Positions 7,708-14,948 of a stretch of 53,005 nt of DNA are shown in pieces. The DNA lies in contig JAJFFG010000075.1 in the NCBI GenBank assembly GCA_021776825.1, positions 1-53,005 on the forward strand. Reading direction: 5' to 3'. The notes beneath the pieces were generated by a model, which saw only the letters and a list, made by a program, of their open reading frames with translations, did not search any database and was not told the origin of the DNA. Each line of letters starts with the position of its first letter. The stretch's first letter is position 1. Made by a program: the position numbers and the translations under genes. The DNA comes from Planctomycetota bacterium. Its GTDB lineage: Bacteria; Planctomycetota; JAJSAM01; JAJVHW01.

Positions 7708-8688
7708 CTACAGGCAGGTCCGGCGGAAGAAGTCGGCCCGAACGACACGGGCCTTCCGAGCGTGAGTAGCCTGATACATGTACTGGTAGTACTGGTAGAA
7801 TTCCGAATCCGGGTTGTTCTTATTCGACATCACGGAACCTTCCAACTCTTCGAGCCTCGCCCGAAGGTCGCCTGGCAACCGGTCAATCGCCAATGCCAGC
7901 TCGACGACGAGAGTGAAGAAATTAGACTTCCGGAACCACATCGAGTCGAGGGGCAGATCGAGATCGTTGATGCACTCGAACACCGCGACGAGCAGATCGG
8001 TCGTGCGATCGCGGTTTGGATACTCCTCGTTGAACCCGGAGACACACGGCTCCACCTCCCGATCCTGGGCAAAGTACCCACCGCCCTCGATCGTGGCCAT
8101 CACGAGCAGGATGAAGTGCAAGTCGGCCATCCGCGTAAACTCCGACTCGCGAAGCACCCCGTACTTCTCGAGCCCGATGTTCTCCAGCACTACACGCCCA
8201 GCCTGGATGAAGTGCCCGTCGTACACGGCGTTGTGAATCTCAATGTCGTCGAGTTTGAACTTCGTGAGGTTGATCCGGCGGAATATCTCTCTTGTCGTCG
8301 CTTCGTCGACGTTTCCGATGTCACGCATTACGATCTGGTAACTAAGAAACTCCTGCTTTTCGGCGTCACTCAGGCTCTGGTACGTCGGGATAGCCGTGAG
8401 AGGGCGCTCGCTCGTTCCTTCGATGTAGTTGCGGATCGTGGTCAGGCGCTGTTGCCCGTCGATCACGAGCCTAGAGGTCCTCAGTCGCTTCACGTCAACC
8501 TCGCCCTCGCAGACGTAGATTTCGGGGAAGGGCAACCCCTGTAAGATCGTGTCGATGAACGCCTCCTGGTGCTCGTGCGTCCACACGAACTTCCTCTGGA
8601 AGTCGGGTCGCAACACGAGTTTCGCCTCATCGATGAGTTGGTACACATCTGCGATTGTCGGGTTCGTGACACTAGGCTTGATCTGCAT
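7708..8688 (-). CDS. DUF262-family protein (ParB/Srx-fold, GmrSD N-terminal type)
   Basis: The 326-residue protein carries the DUF262 signature: an N-terminal SIADVYQLI-like segment (TIADVYQLIDEAKLVLRPDFQR), FVWTHEHQEAFIDTILQGLPFPEIYV and the diagnostic VIDGQQRLTTIRNYI at about residues 75-89. The DGQQR loop is the nucleotide-binding/NTPase motif of the ParB/sulfiredoxin fold used by GmrS-type defence proteins. The C-terminal DUF1524 His-Asn-His nuclease seen in full GmrSD is absent, so it may need a partner. Its ATG lies 17 bp inside the upstream nucleotidyltransferase gene, showing tight coupling. GC is visibly lower here (48-62% in lines I counted) than around it, so it is probably an acquired cargo gene. 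Confidence 0.85.
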   Translation of the reverse strand: MQIKPSVTNPTIADVYQLIDEAKLVLRPDFQRKFVWTHEHQEAFIDTILQGLPFPEIYVCEGEVDVKRLRTSRLVIDGQQRLTTIRNYIEGTSERPLTAIPTYQSLSDAEKQEFLSYQIVMRDIGNVDEATTREIFRRINLTKFKLDDIEIHNAVYDGHFIQAGRVVLENIGLEKYGVLRESEFTRMADLHFILLVMATIEGGGYFAQDREVEPCVSGFNEEYPNRDRTTDLLVAVFECINDLDLPLDSMWFRKSNFFTLVVELALAIDRLPGDLRARLEELEGSVMSNKNNPDSEFYQYYQYMYQATHARKARVVRADFFRRTCL

Positions 8689-9298
8689 TGTCTACACCTG
8701 ACTCAACTTGAAGCTTCGCCCGCAACGATCGGAGCCCGCTAATCGTGTAGTTCTCCAAGTGCGCATAGGTCTTGAAGACGCCAGCGGCCACCTTGTAGTC
8801 GCCCACCTCGCTGCTTCCGTACGAGATCGACTTGAAGAACTCGAACCAGAGAGTCTTGAGTTCCCTCACGCGAAATGACGTTGGGAGCAGATCGGGTCGC
8901 ATCCACCCGATCGCGCCGTACTCAAGGAACTCGTGATATCGGCCGAGTTCGCGATCCGTCACGGCCTTGCGATTGCCCCGCAACTGCATTTGGTACTCGT
9001 AGATGGTCTCCATGATGCGCTCGAACAGGGCGGAGGAGACGATCGCCACGTCGATGTCGGAATCCAGACCGAAGGGCCTGCGCTTGTGCGGGCTGAACCC
9101 GAGCTTGGCCGATCCTACGACGTACACTTCCTCGAAGCCGATCTCGAACTCCTCGGCAACCCGCTGACGGAACGCGTAGTACGCCTCCTCGTTGCCCTGA
9201 AACACGTATGGCGTTCCGTGGAGGTTCCGGCGCCTGCACAGATCGAGGAGCTCCTCGTCCGTCTTCGTCGCCTCCAGCGCGGCGCGGTATTCGTCCAT
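8672..9298 (-). CDS. Nucleotidyltransferase-fold protein paired with DUF262
   Basis: The 208-residue protein contains the nucleotidyltransferase core: VYVVGSAKLGFSPHKRR (Gly-Ser of motif 1 at ~62-63) followed by FGLDSDIDVAIVS with the two catalytic-type Asp at ~81 and 83. N-terminal helices include DEELLDLCRRRNLHGTP; the C-terminal half is helical (VRELKTLWFEFFKSISYG, TYAHLENYTISGLRSL). I start it at the ATG at 9298 (MDEYRAALEA), because the upstream extension to 9517 is low-complexity and lacks conservation-like features. It is the first gene of a two-gene operon with DUF262. It may modify an RNA, protein or nucleotide target. The role is unknown; defence or toxin-antitoxin are the likeliest options. 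Confidence 0.75.
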   Translation of the reverse strand: MDEYRAALEATKTDEELLDLCRRRNLHGTPYVFQGNEEAYYAFRQRVAEEFEIGFEEVYVVGSAKLGFSPHKRRPFGLDSDIDVAIVSSALFERIMETIYEYQMQLRGNRKAVTDRELGRYHEFLEYGAIGWMRPDLLPTSFRVRELKTLWFEFFKSISYGSSEVGDYKVAAGVFKTYAHLENYTISGLRSLRAKLQVESGVDNADQA

Positions 9299-9506
9299 CC
9301 TCGGTGCACCGCCTCCACTCTGTTGCGTGAACGAGAGCCTACACGAGACTTCGTACCCGGCTCGAATCGCCGCGTGGGACTCGGGACTGGGGAGACTGCC
9401 ACAACGAACTCGGTGCTCGGCCGCGCGGCTCATGAGTTGTCGTAGTCTCCACACCCCCGCGATCTCCGGCCCGGCCGTCGGCGCGGGATTCGAGTAGGCT
9501 GACGCG

Positions 9507-9782
9507 GTGGGGCTCATCGGTTGGCTGCGACGTCATCTAGCTAGCGAGCCCAGTTCCAGTTCCCTGCACTGCGAGGCGGCGGTTGCTGGCTTCCGCAGCG
9601 CGCATCCGGGAACGCCCATCAAGGCCGTAGAGGTGCGTGCGACTCTCGAGGACGCGGTGATCGTCGCTGTGTACCACGGGATGGGACGCCCCACGCCGCG
9701 CACGTACCTCCGCGTCGGACGCGTGGACCTCGTCGTGTCGGTGGAACCGCGCTCGCGGTGGTGGCCGCGTGGGGTGAAGTGA
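9507..9782 (+). CDS. Small hypothetical protein
   Basis: A 91-residue frame starting at GTG, divergent from the nucleotidyltransferase gene. After a basic start (MGLIGWLRRHLAS) it has regular alternation of beta-like segments (TPIKAVEVRATLEDAVIVAVYHG, RTYLRVGRVDLVVSVEP) and ends in RWWPRGVK. The hydrophobic pattern and codon use look coding, but I recognise no family and the start is weakly supported. It lies between the cargo pair and the excision/integration genes. Confidence 0.5.
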   Translation: MGLIGWLRRHLASEPSSSSLHCEAAVAGFRSAHPGTPIKAVEVRATLEDAVIVAVYHGMGRPTPRTYLRVGRVDLVVSVEPRSRWWPRGVK

Positions 9783-9835
9783 GCCTGATCCGAGCCTATC
9801 GGGGCGCGTCACAGCCGGGACCCCAAGCACACCGG

Positions 9836-9863
9836 TTGACACGGCGTATACGCACGGTATACT
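9836..9863 (+). promoter_or_regulatory. Sigma-70-type promoter overlapping a GTATAC repeat operator
   Basis: A perfect -35 (TTGACA, 9836-9841), a 16-bp spacer and a near-perfect -10 (TATACT, 9858-9863) end 6 bases before the ATG of the ribbon-helix-helix gene, implying a leaderless or nearly leaderless transcript. GTATAC occurs twice, at 9846-9851 and 9857-9862, 11 bp apart, one helical turn. That is the expected arrangement for tandem ribbon-helix-helix dimers, and binding would block the -10. Confidence 0.75.
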
Positions 9864-9869
9864 GCGTGC

Positions 9870-10298
9870 ATGACTAGCCAGCATCCGCCGTCTGACTCGC
9901 CGCCCGAGACCGCCGCCGCCCGCCCCGCGGAGCCCCGTCGGAGGATGTTCCTCGCCACCAACGCGAGCGACTGGGTCCAGGCAGAGCTGCAGCGCGAGGA
10001 CAGGATCGACCTGTTGCCCGCCGCTGCTAGTTCTCGCCCCGTGAGTGTCCGCCTCGACCACTCGGTGATCGCCTTCCTCGACGCGTTCGCTGGACGGTTT
10101 GGGAGTACGCGCTCGGGCATGCTGCTGCGGCTGGTCAAGGGCGGTCTTCAGGACGCGATCGCCGTGCTTCCGCCGGAGGAAGACGAACGCATCTGCGCGC
10201 TCGCGAAGAAGAAGGCGGCCGAGGCCGGATGGGACCTGGAGATCGGTGAGTACGGAGCCTCCATCCGCGGGCCGATCGAAGAGAGCGCAGGCGACTGA
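9870..10298 (+). CDS. Ribbon-helix-helix DNA-binding protein (likely element repressor)
   Basis: The 142-residue protein has a disordered Pro/Ala-rich N-terminus (about 25 residues) and, at about 57-95, a ribbon-helix-helix motif: strand RPVSVRLD, helix HSVIAFLDAFAGRFG, turn, helix STRSGMLLRLVKGGLQDAI. Such proteins dimerise and bind short repeats with the beta ribbon. It is first in a tight run followed after 1 bp by the excisionase-like gene and then the integrase. Two GTATAC repeats in its own promoter suggest autoregulation and control of excision and integration. The ATG at 9870 is chosen because the promoter ends just before it. Confidence 0.72.
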   Translation: MTSQHPPSDSPPETAAARPAEPRRRMFLATNASDWVQAELQREDRIDLLPAAASSRPVSVRLDHSVIAFLDAFAGRFGSTRSGMLLRLVKGGLQDAIAVLPPEEDERICALAKKKAAEAGWDLEIGEYGASIRGPIEESAGD

Positions 10299-10299
10299 G

Positions 10300-10512
10300 A
10301 TGTTGCCCGGAGCCGTGCCGCTGCTCCTATCCGCAGACCTGGCCGCCGAGCTGCTCGGTGTCAGCAAGAGTGCGTTCTATCGGATGGACACTGCTGGCCG
10401 CATCCCGCGCGCGAATCGATTCGGCACGACGAAGCGATGGTCACGGCACGAACTTCACGAGTGGGTCGCAGGCGGATGCCCCAACCGCATCGAGTGGGAG
10501 AAGCAACGATGA
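10300..10512 (+). CDS. xis: Excisionase-like helix-turn-helix protein
   Basis: The 70-residue protein is a winged-helix/MerR-like DNA-binding domain of the type in phage excisionases: LLLSADLAAELLGVSKSAFYRMDTAGRIPRANRFGTTKRWSRHELHEWVAGG. Helix one and the recognition helix are followed by the wing, where Arg/Trp contact DNA. Its ATG comes 1 bp after the repressor-like gene and its TGA overlaps the integrase ATG (ATGA), so the three are one translationally coupled unit. It probably directs the integrase toward excision. A role as a general transcription factor is less likely given the position. Confidence 0.8.
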   Translation: MLPGAVPLLLSADLAAELLGVSKSAFYRMDTAGRIPRANRFGTTKRWSRHELHEWVAGGCPNRIEWEKQR

Positions 10513-11969
10513 GTGTTCGACAGGAACGGTTCCAGGGGCCTGACGGCCGCATGCACACGTCGCCCACCTGGCGCATCGAGTTCCGTGACCATCTCGACAC
10601 GCGGCGTCGCATCTCGGCGTTCACGAACAAGCGCATGAGCGAGGAGATGGAGCGACGACTGCTCGAACTCGTCAGCGTGCGCTCCACCGGCGCGACGCCG
10701 AGCGCTGACCTGCGGCGCTGGTGCGAGGGCCTCAAGCCGAAGTGGCGGAAGAAGCTCGCTGCTTGGGATCTGCTCGACGCTCGACAGGTCGCAGGTGCTG
10801 CTGCTCTCTCGACGCATCTCGACGCGTGGTCGGATCATCTCGCTGCGAAGGGCACGAAGGACGCGTCACGGAAGCTCACCGTCGGTCGCGCACGACGCAC
10901 ATTCATCGCGTGCGGGTTCGGGGCTCTCCCGGAGATCCGCGCGGCCGCGATCGCCCAACACCTGCGCGAGCTTCGGGAGAAGAGCGACGGCATCTCCGTC
11001 CAGACGGCGAACCACTACGTGCGCGCCGTGAAGCAGTTCACCGCGTGGGCGCTGCGCTCGGGTCTCGTCACGACCGATCCGCTCGTCTCTCTCTCGCGCC
11101 AGGGCAACGCAGAACGCGACCGCCGACTCGAACGTCGCGCGCTCTCGCAGTCAGAACTCGAACGACTCGTCACCGCCGCGCTCGACGCACCGACACGTCA
11201 CGGCCTGACCGGAGCCGAACGCGCTCTCGTCTACTCCCTCGTCAGCACGACCGGGCTACGCCGCAACGAGGTCATCACGCTTCACGTTGGCGACCTGGAC
11301 GTGCGCGACCCGTCGAACGCGGCCGTCATCGTCCGCGCTTCCAACGCCAAGAACGGTCGCGCTGCTCGTCAGCCGCTGCCGGAGTCGGTCGCGGTCGGTC
11401 TCCGCGCGCTCACGGCGGATCGCAGTGGCCCCGAGAGCGTCTTCGGACTGTCGAAGCACTGGCGGGCCGCTGACATGCTCCGCGACGATCTCGCGGACGC
11501 TGGCATCCCCTTCGTGGACGATGTCGGACGCCGCGCCGACTTCCACGCGCTGCGAGTGACGTTCTGCACCAACCTCGCGCGAAGCGGTGTCGCGCTCGCG
11601 GTGGCTCAGCGACTCATGCGCCACTCCGACCCGTCGCTCACGTCGAACGTCTACTCGGTGCTGTCGCCAGGCGACCAACGCGCCGCGGTGGACGCACTCC
11701 CCGAAACCAACTTGGGGTCGTACTTGGGGTCAACAGCGCACCAACAGGGGGACGCCCTGGGACAGCCTGGGACGGTTCTAGCCTCGAACCTGGCATCCCC
11801 GGCAGGGCTCGAACCTGCGACCTACGGTTTAGGAAACCGTCGCTCTATCCAGCTGAGCTACGGGGACGCCGTCAGAGGCGGGAGCAGCGTAGAGAGGCGC
11901 GTCGGGGCGGGCGAGTTTCGGATGTGGGCGTGCACGGCCGAGGTCGGGGCGCGCACTGCGAGCGGCTAG
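10509..11969 (+). CDS. int: Tyrosine-recombinase integrase with att core inside its reading frame
   Basis: As integrated, a 486-residue integrase. The N-terminal part has a core-binding SAM-like domain (LSTHLDAWSDHLAAKGTKD, then TANHYVRAVKQFTAWAL). The catalytic domain shows the Arg box TTGLRRNEVITL, a Lys in SNAKNGRA, the FHALRVTFCTNLARSGV box and RHSDPSLTSNVYS with the nucleophilic Tyr. The ATG at 10509 overlaps the xis stop. From 11790 the frame enters the tRNA-derived att core and runs through the tRNA antisense (LASPAGLEPATYGLGN), ending at 11969 in host DNA. In the excised circle the frame would continue at 6033 instead and end at 6196, giving 497 residues with an orderly helical tail. 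Confidence 0.9.
   Translation: MSVRQERFQGPDGRMHTSPTWRIEFRDHLDTRRRISAFTNKRMSEEMERRLLELVSVRSTGATPSADLRRWCEGLKPKWRKKLAAWDLLDARQVAGAAALSTHLDAWSDHLAAKGTKDASRKLTVGRARRTFIACGFGALPEIRAAAIAQHLRELREKSDGISVQTANHYVRAVKQFTAWALRSGLVTTDPLVSLSRQGNAERDRRLERRALSQSELERLVTAALDAPTRHGLTGAERALVYSLVSTTGLRRNEVITLHVGDLDVRDPSNAAVIVRASNAKNGRAARQPLPESVAVGLRALTADRSGPESVFGLSKHWRAADMLRDDLADAGIPFVDDVGRRADFHALRVTFCTNLARSGVALAVAQRLMRHSDPSLTSNVYSVLSPGDQRAAVDALPETNLGSYLGSTAHQQGDALGQPGTVLASNLASPAGLEPATYGLGNRRSIQLSYGDAVRGGSSVERRVGAGEFRMWACTAEVGARTASG
11774..11790 (+). repeat. att-arm direct repeat, right copy
   Basis: GGTTCTAGCCTCGAACC abuts the right att core; partner of 6035-6051. The CTCGAACC within it also occurs in the T-arm of the tRNA (from 11808), 25 bp away, so integrase may recognise related sequences in arm and core. 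Confidence 0.6.
11790..11838 (-). other. attR: Attachment site attR within tRNA-Arg
   Basis: Right copy of the 49-bp att repeat. It supplies the 3' part of the intact tRNA, so the host tRNA is restored after integration. It also lies in frame inside the 3' end of the integrase gene. Confidence 0.93.
11791..11867 (-). tRNA. trnR(ccu): tRNA-Arg, anticodon CCU
   Basis: A complete 77-nt tRNA. The acceptor stem GTCCCCG pairs with CGGGGAT (first pair G-U), the D arm is GCTC AGCTGGATA GAGC, the anticodon stem ACGGT/ACCGT surrounds the loop TTCCTAA giving anticodon CCU, the T arm is GCAGG TTCGAGC CCTGC, followed by G and an encoded CCA. The 3' 48 bases come from the integrated element, and the 5' part is chromosomal. 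It is the target site of the integrase. Confidence 0.95.
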
Positions 11970-12235
11970 CCGCCGAAGCGCTTGGCGCTGCGGGCGCGGG
12001 CCTTGGCGGCTTCGATGTCGCGGTCCTTCGGGGTGGCGCGGGTCTTGAGCGAGTCGACCAGCGTGCTGGCGGCGGCGGTGATGTCGGCGACGGCGCGGTC
12101 GAAGGCGGGGGTGTTCCCGGCGGTGGGCTTGGTCATGCCGCTGATCTTCCGCACGAACTGGAGGGCGGACGCGTGAAGCTCGTCGTCGGTGGCGGGCGGG
12201 GCGAAGTTGAAGAGGGTCTTGATGTTGCGGCACAT
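11966..12235 (-). CDS. DUF2277 family protein
   Basis: The 89-residue protein matches the small DUF2277 family along its whole length: the invariant start MCRNIKTLFNFAPPATDDEL, the helix ASALQFVRKISGMTKP and the basic C-terminal helix KDRDIEAAKARARSAKRFGG. I place the start at the ATG of MCRNIK, which is where this family begins, and not four codons upstream. Function is unknown in all members; it is predicted cytosolic and mostly helical. It lies just outside the element, behind the host tRNA on the same strand. Confidence 0.85.
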   Translation of the reverse strand: MCRNIKTLFNFAPPATDDELHASALQFVRKISGMTKPTAGNTPAFDRAVADITAAASTLVDSLKTRATPKDRDIEAAKARARSAKRFGG

Positions 12236-12295
12236 GGCGGGGGGCACTCCGCGAGGGGGCTGTAGGCGGGAGGCTGTAGGTCGAGTGGGCCTGCG

Positions 12296-13762
12296 CTAGT
12301 TCCAGGTTGGGGACCACCGGCAGGCGCGGAGGCGGCCTTCGGCGAACTGCTCGGAGGTGAGTGACTTCTGGAGCTTCTTCCACTCGGCGATGGCGCCGCC
12401 GTGCAGGCGGCGGCGGGCGAGGTCGAACCACTTGACGGCTTCGACGGGGTCGGGGGCGATGTCGGTGGGCTTGTCGCCGCGGAGGGCCATGCGGCCGAGG
12501 TCGAACTGCGCTGAGGCGACCCGGTGGTTGGCGGCTTCGAGCAGGTCGCGACGGGCGTCGGTGAAGCTGCGCTCCAGGCCGCCCATGCCAAGCCATCGCA
12601 TGCGGCCGAGCCACGCGCGAGCGCGCGGGTCGCCGAGGTCGGCGGCGGTCTGGTACCAGGCGGCGGCGAGGACCTCGCTCTGCTCGATGCCGGTGCCGCG
12701 GAAGGCGCGGCCGGCGAGGGTAAACTGCGCTTCGGTGTCGTCTTGGTCCGCGCGACGGCGGAGCCAGGCGATCTCGGTCTCACTCTCCCGGCGCGTCGCG
12801 AGCTGCTTGATGCGGACGTCCTCATCCCACGCCTCCAGGACCTCCTTCGGCCACGTGAACGTGGAGGCCTTGTTCGGGTCGAAGGTCGCGAGATGCACCG
12901 GTCGCGGGCGACGGTCGTGCGGCTCGACGTAGCGCCACTTCCCGTCGCCGTAGACCTCCTCGAGCAGGTCGGCCAGCGCTGGGTCGAGCTTCTTCAACTC
13001 CTGGCGCGTGTTGACGAGCTTGCGGTCCTTCGTGTCGAGGAGGTTCGTGTCGAGCAGATTTGTGTCGAACCAGGACTGCGTGCCCTCGGCCCAGTACTCC
13101 CGGTGGTTCGACGCGCCGTACGCGTTCACGCAGCGGTTCTCGGCCTTCGCGGCGGTGTACGCGGTGAGCAGGCGGTCGTCGAACGTCTTGTCGGCGTACC
13201 TCAGACCCATCTCGTGGATCGCGTGCGCGAACTCGTGGATGAGGATGCTCTCCGTCGCGTACGGGTCGCCCCGGAGGTTCAGGAGGTTCTCCTCGGCGCT
13301 GCTGACGGCGAGACGGTGGTTCGTGGCGCCGAGACCTCGGGCGCGCTTGTCCCAGAACGCGGCGGGGGTGAGGTCGGCGTGCTCGGGGACGTCGGTGGTC
13401 ATCTCGTTGTGCGCCATGACGACCATGCGGGTGCGCGACTTGATCAGACCGTCCACGATGTCCTGACGCGGGAGCATCACGTCCATCAGGTAGGCGGCTT
13501 CGAGGAGGGCGGCGTCGTGGGTGTTGGCGGAGCCGAGGACGAGGACGCCGCGCATGTCGACGCACTTGGCGTGGAAGGGTTCGAGACCGAGTCGGTGGCG
13601 TTCGGCGTCGGTTGGGGGGCGGGCGGTGCGGGTGGCGGCGCGGAGATCGGGGGTGTCGGGGGCGGCGGGGGCTGGGTCGGAGGCGGCGGCTGGGCCGACG
13701 AGGGTGGCGGCGAGGAGGAGGAGGCCGGTGCGAAGGCGGGTCGAGCGGAGACGGGCAAGCAT
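12296..13762 (-). CDS. Secreted zinc metallopeptidase-like protein with Sel1 repeats
   Basis: The 488-residue protein has an N-terminal signal peptide (LRTGLLLLAATLVGPAAA). The peptidase-like part contains the zinc motif HEFAH at ~176-180 in ILIHEFAHAIHEMGL and a likely third ligand Glu at ~226 in REYWAEGTQSWF, the arrangement of gluzincin peptidases. From ~340 there are Sel1-like repeats (AQFTLAGRAFRGTG, AAAWYQTAADLGDPRARAWLGRM, ASAQFDLGRMALRGD, AVKWFDLARRR), helical protein-binding modules. It probably acts in the periplasm or outside the cell. The substrate is unknown. It appears to be transcribed alone. Confidence 0.8.
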   Translation of the reverse strand: MLARLRSTRLRTGLLLLAATLVGPAAASDPAPAAPDTPDLRAATRTARPPTDAERHRLGLEPFHAKCVDMRGVLVLGSANTHDAALLEAAYLMDVMLPRQDIVDGLIKSRTRMVVMAHNEMTTDVPEHADLTPAAFWDKRARGLGATNHRLAVSSAEENLLNLRGDPYATESILIHEFAHAIHEMGLRYADKTFDDRLLTAYTAAKAENRCVNAYGASNHREYWAEGTQSWFDTNLLDTNLLDTKDRKLVNTRQELKKLDPALADLLEEVYGDGKWRYVEPHDRRPRPVHLATFDPNKASTFTWPKEVLEAWDEDVRIKQLATRRESETEIAWLRRRADQDDTEAQFTLAGRAFRGTGIEQSEVLAAAWYQTAADLGDPRARAWLGRMRWLGMGGLERSFTDARRDLLEAANHRVASAQFDLGRMALRGDKPTDIAPDPVEAVKWFDLARRRLHGGAIAEWKKLQKSLTSEQFAEGRLRACRWSPTWN

Positions 13763-13874
13763 CGCGGAGACCTTACGGGATGACGGCGGCGCCGACCGGT
13801 GGCCGTGCGAGTGACCGGGGCCGAACGCGGAGCGCCGATGGAGCCGGGACGACCGCGCGGGGCCGCGTCGGCGG

Positions 13875-13901
13875 GGCGGATCAGGAGATCCGCCCGTACG
13901 G
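13875..13901 (+). repeat. Dispersed hairpin repeat (family B), copy a
   Basis: GGCGGATCAGGAGATCCGCC followed by CGTACGG. An 8-bp stem closes the tetraloop AGGA. A more loosely conserved block (GGAGCGCCGATGGAGCCGGG) precedes it by about 40 bp and also recurs with other copies. It lies between the metallopeptidase and GNAT genes. Confidence 0.9.
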
Positions 13902-13936
13902 GGGGTTGGGCAACAACGACGCTGGGCGTCCGCGGG

Positions 13937-14770
13937 TCAGGGCGTGGGCGGGAGGCCGTCGAGCGGGCGCGCGAAGAGGACCTTCGTGTAGACGACGTCG
14001 AAGCCGAAGAGCTGGGCGTTGCGCTCGGTCGTGCCGCCCGGCTCGCTGTCGATGACGGCGATGTGCGCGCCCGCGTCGCGGGCGGTGACGAGGCGGCGGA
14101 CGATCAGCGACTGGTGGATTCCGCGGCGGCGGAAGGCCAGGGCGACGGAGGTGCCGCAGAGGCAGGCGAGCTCGCCCGCGATCTCGAGCATGCCACCACC
14201 GACGGGGCGGCCGGCGGTGGTCGAGGCGAGGAAGCAGCGGTAGCGCGGGTGCTGGACCTGGCGGCGGGTCGCGATGGCGAGCGGCTCTGGGACGGGGGCC
14301 TTCGCGGGACGGAAGCCGACCGTGGAGGCGTCGATGTACGTCTCGACCTCGGCGGGATCGCGGGCGTCGACGGAGAGGATGTCGATGTCCTGCGGTCCGC
14401 CGAAGGCGAGCAGGGTGTCTTCGTCGGGGAGACCGACGAGGAAGCGCGCCATGACGTGCTCGTAGCCGCGGACTGTGTAGCCGCGGGCGGTGAGGGCGAG
14501 CGAGAGGGTCGGGTCGGCGTGGGTCGCGACCTGGACGGTCGGCTCGACGCCGCGGGAGACGTAGAAGGCGTCGAGGCGGTCAAGGTCGGAGTTGGAGACG
14601 GGGCCGTCCATGCCGAGGCCGGATGCCTGGTTGGTCCAGGAGCCGGGGCCGGAGAAGGACATCGTGCCGCCCGCGATGGGCTCGGAGGCGTCGGAGACGT
14701 CGGCGGTGGCGAGGGACTGGCGTTGCTCTTCGAGCTCGGCGACTTGGCGACCGTTCAGGCGGATGGCCAT
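13937..14770 (-). CDS. GNAT-family N-acetyltransferase
   Basis: A 277-residue protein starting at the ATG of MAIRLNGRQVAELEEQR. The C-terminal GNAT domain shows YRCFLASTTAGRPVGGGMLEIAGELACLCGTSVALAFRRRGIHQSLIVRRLV, with the acetyl-CoA loop RRRGIHQSL, and ends in the strand-helix GTTERNAQLFGFDVVYTKVLF. The N-terminal half (ISFSGPGSWTNQASGLGMDGPV-like, then LDRLDAFYVSRGVEPTVQV and LTARGYTVRGYEHVMAR) resembles the tandem GNAT relatives with two domains. The acceptor is unknown. Flanked on both sides by family B hairpins. Confidence 0.8.
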   Translation of the reverse strand: MAIRLNGRQVAELEEQRQSLATADVSDASEPIAGGTMSFSGPGSWTNQASGLGMDGPVSNSDLDRLDAFYVSRGVEPTVQVATHADPTLSLALTARGYTVRGYEHVMARFLVGLPDEDTLLAFGGPQDIDILSVDARDPAEVETYIDASTVGFRPAKAPVPEPLAIATRRQVQHPRYRCFLASTTAGRPVGGGMLEIAGELACLCGTSVALAFRRRGIHQSLIVRRLVTARDAGAHIAVIDSEPGGTTERNAQLFGFDVVYTKVLFARPLDGLPPTP

Positions 14771-14948
14771 CGGGAGAGGGTCGCGCGGCGCGGGGGGGCG
14801 GGTCAATGGGTGTTGGGGGGACGGGGGCGTGAGGGGATGCGGGGCGGGTGCGGGTAGCCGCGGTTGTCGCCCGTGTCCGTGCGCGCTGAGGGCATCGTTC
14901 GCGGAGCGCCGTCGGACCGGGGTCGTGCGTGCGAGGCCCAGCGGGCTG

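Larger units (their letters stand above)
5984..11838 (+). mobile_element. tRNA-Arg integrated element with HUH Rep, Xis-like protein and tyrosine integrase (~5.8 kb)
   Basis: A compact integrative element bounded by 49-bp direct repeats (5984-6032 and 11790-11838) made of the 3' part of tRNA-Arg(CCU). It carries an HUH replication initiator, an unknown gene, a DUF262/nucleotidyltransferase pair on the opposite strand, a small unknown gene, a ribbon-helix-helix protein, an excisionase-like protein and an integrase abutting the tRNA. The rep/xis/int set recalls actinomycete integrative elements that replicate by rolling circle, but no transfer gene is present. No phage structural genes are seen. 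It could be an integrative plasmid, a satellite or a mobilisable remnant. Confidence 0.9.

Noticed and set aside
9299..9517. N-terminal extension of the nucleotidyltransferase protein
   Set aside because: The added 73 residues are low-complexity and start with no ribosome binding site. MDEYRAALE at 9298 is the natural start of the domain.
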